A DNA stretch of 64,000 nt, from NCBI GenBank assembly GCA_963575745.1, contig CAUYUJ010004303.1:1-64000 (forward strand), given 5' to 3'. This document shows positions 12,225 to 24,074 of this stretch, in pieces (within the stretch, counting starts at the first letter, position 1; each line of letters starts with the position of its first letter). Under the pieces are notes generated by a model. It had not been told where the DNA came from, searched no databases, and saw nothing but the letters and a program-made list of their open reading frames with translations. The position numbers and the translations under genes were made by a program. Source of the stretch: Prorocentrum cordatum (Eukaryota > Sar > Dinophyceae > Prorocentrales > Prorocentraceae).

Positions 12225-12965
12225 GACGCCGACGACGACAGCGACGACGACGACGACGACGACGCCGCCGACGCCGACTACGACGACACCGACGACGTCT
12301 CCAACGACTTCGACGACGCCGACAACGACGACGACGACGACGACGACGCCGACGCCGACGCCGACGACGACGCCGACGCCGACGCCCACGACGACGATGA
12401 CAACGACGACGATGTTCACGACGCCGACGACGCCGACGACGACGACGACGTCAACGACGCCGACGCCGACGCCGACGACGGCGGCGACGACGACGACACC
12501 GTCGACGACGACGAAGACGACGACGACGCCGACGCCGACGACGACGACGAAGACGACGACGACGTCGCCAACGAAGACGAAGAGGGGGGAGGAAGGACGA
12601 CAACGACGACAACGACGACGACGACGAGGGAGGAGGGAGGACGGCGACGACGCAAACGACGAAGAAGGAGGAAGGACGGCGACGCCGACGACGACAACGA
12701 CGAGGGAGGAAGGAAGACGACGACGACGACGGCGACAACGACGACGACGGCGACGAAGTAGGAGGCACGACGACGAGGCGCCGACGACGGACGACGACGA
12801 CGACGAGGGAGGAGGAAGGACGACCACGGCGACAACGACGACGGAAACGACGACGACGCCAAAGAGGACGACAACGAACGAGGAAAGACAAAGGACGACG
12901 TAGGCGTCGACGACGCCGACGCGGGAGGAGGGAGGACGGCGACGACGACGACGACGACGCAAGAG
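12225..12965 (+). repeat. GACGAC triplet tract (U2)
   Basis: Counterpart of the U1 tract, with a purer Asp-coding middle section. U1 differs here by substitution and indel between about 1140 and 1440. Confidence 0.75.
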
Positions 12966-13559
12966 CGCGCGCGCTTTTGTTGAACAACATCCGCGTTGCG
13001 AAACTTTTTTATATATAAGGGCACGCGATTTTGTAATCCTTCCGAAATCGATGGGTTTTGAAGGATTTCGGCATGCGGGCGCGACGACGCGCGCGTCTGC
13101 ACTTCGTCCCGTTTTTCCCAAAAGGATTCTCGCGACGGCGCGCGCGCAAGGGCGTTCGACAGATTCCGACATGCGCGCGCGAAATACGTTTGGTAGCATG
13201 TTGTGGCCATCTTGGGAAACCTATTGTTTCTGAAGATTACGCAAGAGCTTGCGCGTAAGCTGTTTTAGCGAATCAGCGTTGCGATATCGATTGCGAAATC
13301 CTTCCGACCGAAGGTTTTTGAAGGATTTCGGCATGCGCGCGCGACGACGCGCGCGCGTGCACTTCGCCCCGTTTTTTTTTAACAAGGGATTCGTAAACAA
13401 GTGCTATGTCAGAAGAATCTACGTCCCCGCGTATCGGTTTGCACAAGGGAACCTCAGGGGAGCCGATCCTGGCACCTCTGAGATATTATTAATTCATATT
13501 TAGGATGGGCATGCGGTCAGCATCACATATGATTTACATGCCCGAAAGGAAAACGGATA

Positions 13560-15340
13560 ACGCCAGGGGGGGGGGCGCCAGTGGCGGCACCGCGTGGCGG
13601 AAGGCAGCCAGTGGATGGGTGCACCTCATGGGAACAAACGATAAGAGCGCAGCCAATGAGGGCAGCCAACCCGGGCAGCCTATGAGAGCATCCGACGCGG
13701 GCAGCCCATGGATGGGGGCAGCTCGCGGGGGGGCAGCCGACGCGGGCAACCTGCCGGAGCAAGCTATGGGAGCAGCCCGTGGGGGCAGCCTGCGGGGGGC
13801 AGCCTGTGGGCGCAGCCTGCGGGGGCGCCCCGCGAGGGCAGCCGATCGGAAACAGCCTGTCGATGGGGGCAGTCGATGGGGGCAGCGCGTGGGCGCGCCC
13901 GATGCGGGCTGTTCACGGACGAGGGCAGCCTGTGGAGGCAGCCTGCGGGGGCCTCCCATGGGGGCAGCCCGGGGAGCGGCCTATGGACGGGGGCAACCCA
14001 TGGAGGCCGCGCGCAGGAAGACGCCCGCAGGAAGCCAAAAATTGGAAACGGAGGATATCAGGAGGATCAGGACGTAGAAGGAGTCGACCTGGAGAAACAG
14101 GAAGAAGGGCAAGGCGAGGGGGGCGGAGGATGAAGGAGGAACGAGAGCTGGAACATAACAAATTCGAGCATAACGACGATAATTAAGCAGGGGGTCAGGG
14201 GGATAACAATCCCCCTCGATCCTCGATCCCCCATCCTCGACCCTGCCCGATCTTTACCTTTTGGGGGGTGCTGTTTTCCACGACCTCGATGGGGGTCCCG
14301 AGCGATCTGCTTCGAGATCCCAAGCGATTGCGTCATGGATGAAATAATCGCCCGAGCGCGCGGACGCAGCGGGCACATGTGCACCCAGAAAAGTTCGAGG
14401 TTGAAACAAGCTTAGACATATTTCTAATACAGCAGCGAATTCTTGTCCTGCAAGCCTGTACTGTTAGTTGGGGTGATTGGGGCCTCTGTTAGCTTCACTT
14501 AGCATCGCTTGGTGCTTGTGGGCGGTCGGAGTAGCGCTGCAAATGAACCAAGGCCTCAAATCTTGCGCGGTCGCCATGGAGACGCCATGAAACAAATTAG
14601 AGTGTAGGTCTGCAATCGGGGGCTATTGGCTGCTTCGGCCGAATTCCCAAGAAGGGCGCGCTGCCGCGCGGAAGCGGAGAAAAAGGGGCACCGCCCCCCG
14701 CGGGGTAGCCATCGAGACACCGAGCGGATATACGACCCAAAACACCAGCTCCCGAGCACAACGGCACCACGAAAAGCAGACGCGCGCGCATTGCAACACA
14801 TTTAACCCAACGAAGCACATTAATAGCAGCTGGGGTGGACGTTTCCAGATGTCCCAGATTTGCAAACGATGAACATGGGCGCAGCCTACGGGCGCAGCCT
14901 GCGGGGCAGCCGGCGGGAGCGCCGGTAAGTGCAACATATGTACGCGGGCAGCCTGGGGGCGCGGCCTGCGGTGGCAGCCCATGGGCGCAGCCCATGGAGC
15001 TGGGGGGCCCATGGGAGCACCATGCAGAGCATTTCACGAGGGCGCCCCAGCGCGGGGGCAGCGCGCGGGGGCAGCCTACGAAGGCAGCTCATGGATGGGG
15101 GCAGCCCGCGGACGGGCGCAGCCCATGAGAACGCGCGATGAGAGCGCAGCCACTGAGGGCAACCAGTCAGGGCAGCTTATGAAAGCACTCGGCGCGGGCT
15201 GCCCATGGATGGGGGCAGCTTGCGCGCGCGGTGGGGGGGGTGGGGGGGGGTGCGAGGGCGACCTGCTGGAGCAGGCTATGGGGGCAGCTCTTGGGCGCGA
15301 GCAATGGGGGCAGCGCGCCGTCGGGCGCCCTATGAGGTCA
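13560..15340 (+). repeat. GGGGCAGCC minisatellites A and B with spacer (U2)
   Basis: U2 counterpart of 2335-4190: minisatellite A about 13560-14000, spacer about 14190-14870, minisatellite B about 14880-15340. The poly-G run is reduced to short G stretches near 15225-15250. Confidence 0.65.
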
Positions 15341-15344
15341 GCCG

Positions 15345-17282
15345 ATCGGAAACAGCCCGTCGACGGGGGCAGGCTGGAGAAAAGGGGAAGAGGGCAAGAC
15401 GAAGGGGAGGAATAATAAGGAGGACCAAGAGCAGGGGCAAAAGAAGCGCGATGAATAAGGAAGAAGAAAGAGGAACCGAGACGAGCGCCAAGACGAGAAG
15501 AAGGAAGAAGAAGGAGGACCCATAATTAAGGGAGATATCAGGGGGAGGACGACCCCCCTCGATCCTCGATCCTCCACCCTTGATCCTGCCCGATCCAATC
15601 CCCCCTCGGTCCCTCTGTTTTAATGCCGATCGATCCTCGAGAGTCCTTCGGTCCTCGGCCTCCTTTACCCTTGACCAACCCCCCATCTGCGATCCCCCCT
15701 CTATCCTCGATCTCCGATCGAACTTCGACCCTCGATCCACCTGCCCTACCACTGCTGCTGATGCTGCTGCTTCTCCCCCTCCCCTTCCTCCTCCCCCCCA
15801 ATCCTCGCTCTTCGCGCCCCCCCGTTTCCCCCCCCCTCCCTTCCCACCGCCCCTCTCTCCCTCCTCGCCTTCCTACCCCCTCCCCCCCCCCTGGCTGGCT
15901 GCAGCGGAGGGGGGGGGGGGGGCTTCCCATCAGTTTTGAAATCGGCAGGGCAGTTCCGTTCGCGGAATTGGGCGCCCTGGCGCGGGCGGCCGAACGACCC
16001 CTGCAGCGGGGCGCCCTGGCCACGCAGTCGCCGCCGCAAAAACTGCTTGTCGACGCTGGCGGCGCGCAAATGCGGCGCCGAACAACGCGCGCAGCGCGCG
16101 CGCCAAAGTGCACCCGGGGCGCCGCCAGAGATGCAGCGGCGGCCGCGCTGAGGCTGCCGAAGCTGAACCACGGCCCGCGCTGGGGCGCGCCGCGGCCGAG
16201 ACAGCAAGGTCGGGCAGCGCGCGCCACCCCGCCGACGACGATGGCGAATATAGCGACGACGACCCCGGCGAGTTCGACACGGACTCCTCCGTCGTTCCTC
16301 CTCCTCCTCCCCCTCCTTCTCCTCCTCCTCTGGCCTTCTCCCCTGCGCCCCTTCCTGCCCGAGCTCCCCCTCCGCGCGAATATTCCTCGAACCTCCTCCT
16401 CTCCCACCTCGCCCTCAGCGTCGTCGCCCTGATTCCTCCTGGCCGCCCCTCTTCCCCCGCCCCTCCCCCTGCCTCCTTTGCGCCGCCCCCCCCCTCCCTG
16501 ATATTCATGCCTCGTCGTCGTCGTCGTCGTCGCCCCCCACCCCCATCCTCGCGGTTTCTGCGCCCCCGCCTCCTCGCGACCCCGCCCCCCTCATCCACCC
16601 CGCCCCCCCGCGCGGCCCCACTAGAGACTTCATCCCGGTTCAGCGCTGAAGACTGTAGAAGTGGCGACAAGCGCAGGATTCGACTGACCCGCTCTAATTA
16701 ATGACATGATGTGAGAGCCTCACAGGGAAGGGCCCCCACTCGATACTTTCTCGCGACTCGCCCGCAGACAAGGCAGGCGGGTGTCCGCGGGTAGCGCCAT
16801 GCGCGTTATATATCTGCCACCTAGCCCCGGGCGCGAAATGCACCGACCTCAATGCTCCCGCGTTCCCCGCGCGGCTGGGGCCCTAAATGCTCGAACGCAC
16901 CAAGCGCCCCCGCGCGCCCCCGGGCTGCGTCGCGCGACTGCCCCAAAGGCCAGGGCCCCGAGATGCGCCCGAGAGGGTCCGAGATGCCACCCAAGCGGCC
17001 CGCGAGCGCCCCGGGCCCCTCAAGTTGCACGCGCGATGGCCCAAGACGCCCCAAGCGGCCCCAAGGGCGCTCCGAGGGGACCTCCAAGAGTGCGCCAAGA
17101 AGCCAGGATCACTCATGTTCAAATAACATGTGTTCTGCGTTCTCGCGCCCTCGGCCCTCCGACGCTCCAAGACTGCCCAGGAGGCCTCCGACATCGCCTC
17201 GAGACGGCCCAGCATGCCCCCAGAAGCTCCCGAGATGACCCACGAGGGCCCCGAGACGGCCCCAGTGCGGAGTGATTGCGGA

Positions 17283-17320
<38 letters not shown>

Positions 17321-18931
17321 CATATGTATGTATATATATATATATATGTGGTCGACATGTTCCCAGATTCGTGCTTCCACGTGCGTCGGCAGAGCTGCGC
17401 TTGCTCTGGGCGCGCCGCACGCGTGGCCCACCTGCCCTGGAACACGCGCAATGCTATTCCGACGCCCGCGATCATGCGACATGCCAGCACTAAGTTCGAG
17501 CAAAGCGCGCGCCCGAGCGCGAACACAATCATATGCGGTAGCAGCAGGGCAATGGCAATATTGCACACGAGCGATATGCGTTGACGTTGACCATCGACGG
17601 AAGATCAAGCCACCGCCGCGCAGGAACATGCCTCCGCGCTGTGGATTTGCAGTGTTCGGCTTCGCTCGCCCATCGCAAGCGCCGCGGTTTGCTTGGCTCG
17701 CCCGTGCAAGCTCGCCCCAGGGCGACGGGTCGGCGCGCCTCGCGGGGGAGCCGCGAGCCCCTGCAATTGCATTCGCGAGCTGCGTCGCGGGCAGCCTGTC
17801 GCTGGCATCGTCGCCCCGCGCCCCAGCTACTGCCCGCGCTCGTCAACGGCGTCCGCGCGCCCGCTGGCGAGCAGCGCGGTCGCCCTGGCGGAGAAGCGCC
17901 CGCGCGGCGGCCCCGTCGCGCGGCGAGAGCCCTGGCGCCGCGGCGACGCAGCAAGCCCGCGCGCAGATTTGCGCAAATCAAACCTGCGCCCAGGTCCCAA
18001 CGTCGCGCGGAGCGACGCGCGAGGAAAATGCGGGCCCGCGCCAAATCATTGGTGATTGGGTCGCTCGCTTCGGCACGGCGCACTGGCAGCGCGTCGCATG
18101 CGCCAGCGAAGCAAAAAGCGATCCTGGAACTCGCTGGCTGGTTCCGCACCGACGACGCCTCCCTGTCGCCTACCCTCCTGCGCGCGGCCTCGCGCGCCAT
18201 CGCGGTCGCGCGACGGCCCCGAGCGCGCCCCTCGCGCGGCGGCCCTGCGCCGCGCGACGGGCGTGCCGAGCGCTCCCCTGGCGGAGGCCGAGGGCGAGGG
18301 TCAGCAGGCACGCGACAGTTAACAGCCGCCCGATCATGTCCGCGGCCGTCGCTAATAATGCGCCCGACAAGTCAGAATGCTCGCGGCTTCTCCGCGCGCG
18401 CGCTGCTCTCCGCGCGCCCGCAGGCGCGCCCGCCGTGCCGCGGCAAGCGAACCGATAGAAAGCGACCGGCCGCGCCGCGACGCTGGCGGCGACGAATCTC
18501 CGGGGGCGCCCTGGTCGCTCTTCCCGGGATCGCGCGTGCGCGTGCGTGAACTCGCGGGATCCGTCGCTGACTTCTGCGCCTCGCCAGCTCGGCGCGGGGC
18601 CGAGCCAGGCGCGGGCGCGCGGGGCGCGCCCCTTTGTCTCCATCTAGAAAATCAGCCGCGATCGCCAGGGGGCGGGGGGGCAGCGCTGCCGCGGCGACGA
18701 ATGGTGGGCGGGAAGCACGCGCGGGTAGGACAACCCCCTGCTCCTCTCACGCGCGCCCCCCCTTCCTCGGAACGCCCAAAGACGCTGCTCGGCGGCAAAC
18801 ATCTCGATGCGATCCCCGCGTTTCGCCCGGGCGCCCCGCGGCCGCCCCCGCTCCGCCAACTGTCGCGAGCAGCCTGCGCCGCTCGCGCGGGCGAGCGGAA
18901 GCGACGATTGATAACGGCGGTCGCACTGTCG

Positions 18932-18971
<40 letters not shown>

Positions 18972-20448
18972 AAAATAAATATGCGTGGGGGAAGGACTCA
19001 GTTGCTGAAGCCCGATCGGGGGCGATTACCCCCCCCAGCAATGTCCGGCCCCTTCTCCGACTGCACCCCATTCAATCGCCGACGACCTCTCGCCCCCTCG
19101 CCTGGGAATTGCCCGAAGAAAAGGGATCGCGGGGGCGCGGAAAGGCCCGGGGCTGCGCCGTCGGCGGAGGGCGCCGCCCGAAGCGCGCCGCAATCCCCCC
19201 CCCCTCTCCGACAACCCCCGGCGGCAATCCTCGCTCGCCTCTGCGCCCCCCTCCCGCGGTCTCGGATGGCGCGGAGGGCGGGGCGCTGCAGACGGTCGAC
19301 AACTGTCGGGGCGGGGAGCGGAAGAGGCAGGAACGCCGCCCATCGTCGGGGGAGCGGGCGGGCGCGCGGCCCGCGAGAGGAGGGCGCCCGGAAGGAGGCG
19401 GCGAAGCCTTTTGGAAAGCTCAAATTTTCGATGCGCAAAAACGCGTTCCGAAGCCCCGCTCGGCCCATGCCCGCTCGCACTTATGGAGCATGCTCCCAGA
19501 CCAGCATGCAGTCAGCAGCTCCACTCGCGCTGAGCCCCACCTGTGCGCAGACCCACTCGCACTCGAGCCTCCTCATACACGCGCGCATTCGCCCTGCGAG
19601 CGGGGCGAATATTGCGGCGCGGGTTCGTGGCCCGCCGCGCGCGCCGCGCGCTCATCGCCGCGGGTCGCCGCGGAGCCGGGCCTGGACAGAGCGCTCAAAT
19701 CGCCTCGCCGAGCAGCTCTGGCGCTGCGCGGTTGCCTCTACGGCGGCAAATGACGCTTCAATTGCAGACCTCGCGCGGGCGCTCTTGTAATCGAGCTCGG
19801 CAATCCTCGCGCGACTGGCGATGGGGGGGCAGAGCTGCGCTGCCTGAATTTGCGCGGGAGCGCCTCCGTCCTTCCGCTAGATTATCCCTCTGTGCTCTCC
19901 ATGCGTCGACCGGGTCCGCCGCCCCTGGAAGCGCGCCATTCGCGCTGCCATGCATGCGCGACGCGCCTCCGTTCCCTCTTCTAAATGCACGTGCACCGTG
20001 CCGCCCAGGTCGCCCACGGCAGGCGCCCCCGCCCTGCGCGCGCCGCGCCCCGCGCGCAGGGGGGGGCAATGCCCTCGCCGGCGCAGGGGCGAAGCCTGCC
20101 AGCGCCGACCGCCCCCGCGCCACCCCAGAGCACCGCGGCGACAAGAAGCGCTGCTCTTCGAAGCTCCATGGCGAAGCGCGCGGCGTCGCTCAGAACGGTA
20201 ATGACACAACGAAGTGGGCGAGCTCTCCGCAGCGCGGAGGGCGGTCTTCCCGGCGCCCGCGCGACGGCGTCGCGGGGGGGCGGGGCGGCGGCGGGCGCGG
20301 CCGATACCTCTCGCGCGCCAAAGTCGTCGGATGCGGGGCCGCCAGCAAGTCGCATGCATCAGAATAATATCTTGGGCGCGGGGGGTGGGCGAACGTCGCC
20401 GCGGCGGCGAGAACTCCGCGTCGCGCGAGCACACCCGCCAGAAACGCA
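15345..20448. other. U2 pyrimidine and GC-rich region, no supported gene
   Basis: Counterpart of U1 about 4195-9242. It holds CGATCCTC/C-rich DNA (15545-15930), a CTCC stretch (16270-16620), TA runs (17285-17347 and 18936-18967) and the GC-rich block. It ends exactly at the left end of insertion 1. Confidence 0.6.
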
Positions 20449-20595
20449 CAAAAGACGCTACCCTGGAAAACCCGAGGGTTGGGGGAGAGCGCGGGGAGCG
20501 CTGCGCGTTGGGTAGGCACGCGCCCGCGGGGGGGGGCGAGCGGCGCACTCGTCGCTCGCCGCTCCCCGCGGGAGCGCGCGGGTGCAGCGACACCC
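20447..20595 (-). repeat. Split direct repeat B2 of insertion 1
   Basis: 149 bp, same text as 20974-21122 (CACAAAAGACGCTACCCTGG ... GGTGCAGCGACACCC). It forms the 3' terminus of the element. A 39-bp stretch separates it from A2. Confidence 0.88.
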
Positions 20596-20634
20596 CGCGC
20601 CCCACCCCAACCAAAGGAGCGGCGAAGGGTGAGG

Positions 20635-20975
20635 GGAAACAAAAGCCGCCACGGCGGCCCGCGACGCGCGCACCGAGGGCGCCAGCCTCGCGTTCGGCCG
20701 ACAAGCGCCCTCGGGGCAGCGCGCGCGACGCGGGGGTATATTTACCCTCCCCCCACCGCAGGGAGACGTGGACAAAGAACACGAACAAGACGAGGAACAC
20801 GAAGTCCATGAAGACCAGAGGCGAGCCACCCCAAACGCACCCCCCAACCGACCCAACCCGCCCCACCACAGGCACCGCGGCGAACCGCGGCGCCAGCGGC
20901 GGGGCGGCAGGGGTAGAAGGTTCCCAGGTCCGCGTTTTTGTGACAACGAACAAAACTGCGTTGTGTTCTCGCCCA
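20635..20975 (-). repeat. Split direct repeat A2 of insertion 1
   Basis: 341 bp, matching 27422-27762. I noticed one difference, AGACCAGAGG here versus AGACCTGAGG there. Confidence 0.9.
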
Positions 20976-21122
20976 CAAAAGACGCTACCCTGGAAAACCC
21001 GAGGGTTGGGGGAGAGCGCGGGGAGCGCTGCGCGTTGGGTAGGCACGCGCCCGCGGGGGGGGGCGAGCGGCGCACTCGTCGCTCGCCGCTCCCCGCGGGA
21101 GCGCGCGGGTGCAGCGACACCC
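20974..21122 (-). repeat. Split direct repeat B1 of insertion 1
   Basis: Second copy of the 149 bp repeat, directly abutting A2 with a CA overlap and lying just downstream of the recombinase stop. Confidence 0.88.
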
Positions 21123-21200
21123 AAGGCCCTTGCTGCACCTGCGCGCGAGGAAAACCCAACGCTGTTCTCGCCGAAGGTGTTCTATAGGCTCACAGCCACC

Positions 21201-22631
21201 TCAGTCCTTGTCTTCGTCGCTGGACGAAGCGCCGCCGTGCGCTTCCCTGACGGCGCTGTCCTCAAGCGCATCCCTGTCTAAATATGACAGGAAGGCGGCG
21301 GACCGCCAATCTCCGGCGCGAAGGATGTCGGCCAGCCGCGAGCCACGCACCGCCATGTCTTGGGCGTGGCCCCGACGAAAATCGTGGGTGCGATAGGCAT
21401 CGTGCCGCGGCACCCCGAGCTCTTGCAGGGCCGCTCTCAACGCCGATAGGACAGCGTCCGGGCGGAAACCCGCAAAAGGCTGCTGGGCCGCGCTGTCGGC
21501 GCAGAATTTCCCCAGCGCGTGCACGGGGCACGTTGATGGACAGCGCGCGCACCAGCACGTGCGCGTCATCGTGAGCGGCGTGGCGCGATTCTTGCGCCAA
21601 AGCAACGTCAGCGAGATCGAGCCGTCATGCAGGCGTAGGCAGCTCTTCGGCTCGACCGCCCGCGGCGGATCGCCGTCCCGAGCGACGTGCATCGGCAGTG
21701 CTTCCGACGGCAATCGCAACAGGAATATGTACGCCGTCAAGAAAAGCATCTGCAGCTCGCGCCCCGATTGGTGGCGTTCGAGATGCTTCAGTAATCTGGC
21801 GAGGAGCGCCTCCCGAATAAACATCTTGGGCCTGGCCTGCCAAGTGTTTCGCGCTTGCACCGCGCGAGCCGCGCGCTCGACTGCCGGGTCGCTCAGCGCG
21901 TCCAGCGGGACGCGCAACAGGATGCAGACTAATCTGACGTGCGAAATATAGTTGTCGAATGTTCCTTTACAACGGAAGCATGTGCTCCACAATGCAAGGC
22001 CCTCGGGCGACGGCGGAATCACTTCCCCCGCGTCGCAGCCGAGCACGGTCATGGCGAAAGTCGCCCAGCAGCGGAAGGCGCTGACTACGCTGGGCCACGT
22101 TTTCGGGCAGCTGCCCAGAATCGCGGCGACCCGAGCCGAATTCGACCATTCGCTGAAGCTTCGCTGGGCGAGGCCCTGCCGCAGGGCCTCGACTTCACGG
22201 CGGGGGCCCGCGCGCGGCTCGATGGTGCACTGGCGCGCTATGCTGACGGCCAGCTCAAGGTCCCGCACAGCACCGCAAGCCGCCGAAAGCTCATCGCACT
22301 TGGCAGCTCGCCGCCTGGCAGGGCGACTGCGGCTGCGGCACTCGCGCAGATGCACGTCGGGTGCAGGCGGAGGTTCGTCCTTTGCGCCGCGCACGACGGC
22401 AGATGGCTTCTTCGCTTCGTTAATTAACTCTGACAGCGCTACGCGCAGGGCGTCAGGGCTGACGCCTCGTTCCCCTTCTGCGGCAGACACCGGTTCGAAC
22501 CAATCGACGCGCGCTAGCTGCAGATCTCTGAGATGCGTTATGTCCTGGCGCCGCAGCAACTCGATCAACGCAAAGGTAACCATGGGTGAAAGCTCTGGCA
22601 GGACGCCGCGGACCTCATGAAACAACGTCAT
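21201..22631 (-). CDS. Tyrosine recombinase of Ngaro-like element
   Basis: Uninterrupted frame of 476 codons. Family knowledge: in DIRS/Ngaro elements this enzyme integrates the circular cDNA by site-specific strand exchange, leaving no target duplication, which is what the junctions here show. Seen in the C-terminal half: an arginine in LLRLPSEAL (about residues 289-297), an HxxR box in HDFRRGHAQD (about 419-428), a GDWRS segment about twenty residues later, and a tyrosine in FLSYLD (about 450). Together these make an R...HxxR...W...Y set. The Arg-rich N-terminal half is probably DNA-binding (inference). The tail is acidic (SSSDEDKD). The frame starts 3 nt after the RT stop, suggesting co-translation or reinitiation. 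Alternative: a cellular phage-integrase-like gene, unlikely given its position inside the element. Confidence 0.88.
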   Translation of the reverse strand: MTLFHEVRGVLPELSPMVTFALIELLRRQDITHLRDLQLARVDWFEPVSAAEGERGVSPDALRVALSELINEAKKPSAVVRGAKDEPPPAPDVHLRECRSRSRPARRRAAKCDELSAACGAVRDLELAVSIARQCTIEPRAGPRREVEALRQGLAQRSFSEWSNSARVAAILGSCPKTWPSVVSAFRCWATFAMTVLGCDAGEVIPPSPEGLALWSTCFRCKGTFDNYISHVRLVCILLRVPLDALSDPAVERAARAVQARNTWQARPKMFIREALLARLLKHLERHQSGRELQMLFLTAYIFLLRLPSEALPMHVARDGDPPRAVEPKSCLRLHDGSISLTLLWRKNRATPLTMTRTCWCARCPSTCPVHALGKFCADSAAQQPFAGFRPDAVLSALRAALQELGVPRHDAYRTHDFRRGHAQDMAVRGSRLADILRAGDWRSAAFLSYLDRDALEDSAVREAHGGASSSDEDKD

Positions 22632-22634
22632 GGC

Positions 22635-24074
22635 TTATCGCTCGACTGAGCGCCCGTCGCTGGCTGCGCTGGGACCGCGCGCTGACGCATAGGACAACCG
22701 ACCAGGGGCCCATGGATGGGGCCGGTTAACGACGCAGCTTCCAATGTCGGCTTTTGGCATCAACTCGCGCGGGCCGCCCTCGCAAGGCACGCGCGAGGCA
22801 TGGCTCGCAACGGGCTCGACGCGGGACAGCGGCTCACTCGCCTTCGTTGCTTCGTGCCGCCTTCGATGCGCAACGGCGCTCGCGGGGCGCGACGACGCGC
22901 GACGGCGCGCTCCCGCCGGCAGAGCGCGGGCCAGAAACGTCTCCGGTGCGAAGAACTCAGCCGCGCGTAAGCGCGGCGTCACGAAGTTCGCCCCAAGAAC
23001 ACGTAGCAACTCGTACTCCTCCCGCGACGGAAGGTCGGCGATGTTCTCTGCTGATGGGACCCGCGCAAACCACGGCGAACACCGGGTGCGTGCGATGAGG
23101 AACCACATGGCGTGAATGATGCGGGAGTGGTCCCAAGCGGAAGCGCGACCGCTCCGCACTGCCCCTTCTGCGCCCACATTGTCGGACCAAATCACCACTC
23201 GGCGGTCCGCCAGCAGTTCACTAAAGGTAGCTAATCCCAGCGCTATAGCGAGCAGTTCTAACGCCATAATCTGAGAGTCCCGGCGCGGCGCCAAGTCCTC
23301 CAGCAGCTCCTGGTCTGGAGGGGCGTCGGACCAGAAGGCGCGACCATCGACGAACAGCACGGCGGCGAGCCGTGGATCGGACCCGCCCCTTGCGTCAGCG
23401 AACAAGTGCACTTCTTGCCGTTCCAGCTGCGCCCACGGCTTGGACTGATGGATGCCGAGGGCCAGCACCTCCGCCCACCATGACAGCGCCAAGTTGAGCG
23501 GGGCGCGAACGACACCCCGTCGCGCATTCTGCTGCGCGAACAGGGGCTGCAACATCGCACGCCCTAGCCGCTCGAAGCAATGTTGACCTGCCCAGCTGAG
23601 AGCGCCGGCCAGCTTGCTGGCTTGGCCGGCACATAGTGTCCCGCAGTCGAGCGCTTGCTTGATCAAGAAAAGCCACTTGCGCACCTTCTTGGGCGCGGGA
23701 AACAAGTTGATCCCGCTGAGAGAAAAGGACACATGCAGGCCCAAAATCTCCAGCTCGTCGCCACATTCCAGCTTCTTATCGGAAACCGCTCCTGGACCTA
23801 GGAGCAGGCGCACTAGTCTGGCCAGCGATGCCATGGTATGCTCTTTAGTTGCGGGTGCGCACGGCCCAAAGAAATCGTCCACGTATCGGAGGGTGGGAAT
23901 CTTTAAGAGCTTGCGGGCGAGGTGCGCCAAGGCAGCTCCGACTCGGTCCCACCCAAAGACGGCAGCCAGGGCGCCGAACATCAACGCCAGGTGACCAGTG
24001 ACCCAAATGTCTCCGTCGTGCAAATACGTGCTGTAAGCTGCCCACCTGTGGCAAGGCCGACATCGACACCGCAA
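22635..24074 (-). CDS. Reverse transcriptase C-terminal part and RNase H
   Basis: 479-codon open frame. Near residue 65 it carries RYVDDFFGP, the catalytic box C in the VDD form common in DIRS-type reverse transcriptases. RNase H follows: LFADARGGSD (first Asp, about residue 226), MALELLAIAL (Glu, about 273), WSDNVGAEGAV (Asp, about 296) and an ENIADLPSR box (about 346). The basic C-terminal tail is Arg/Ala-rich. RT box A lies in another frame upstream (23845-25242), so a frameshift near 24070 splits the RT domain. A programmed shift inside the catalytic fold is unlikely, so I consider the polymerase broken. Confidence 0.85.
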   Translation of the reverse strand: MRCRCRPCHRWAAYSTYLHDGDIWVTGHLALMFGALAAVFGWDRVGAALAHLARKLLKIPTLRYVDDFFGPCAPATKEHTMASLARLVRLLLGPGAVSDKKLECGDELEILGLHVSFSLSGINLFPAPKKVRKWLFLIKQALDCGTLCAGQASKLAGALSWAGQHCFERLGRAMLQPLFAQQNARRGVVRAPLNLALSWWAEVLALGIHQSKPWAQLERQEVHLFADARGGSDPRLAAVLFVDGRAFWSDAPPDQELLEDLAPRRDSQIMALELLAIALGLATFSELLADRRVVIWSDNVGAEGAVRSGRASAWDHSRIIHAMWFLIARTRCSPWFARVPSAENIADLPSREEYELLRVLGANFVTPRLRAAEFFAPETFLARALPAGARRRASSRPASAVAHRRRHEATKASEPLSRVEPVASHASRVPCEGGPRELMPKADIGSCVVNRPHPWAPGRLSYASARGPSAASDGRSVER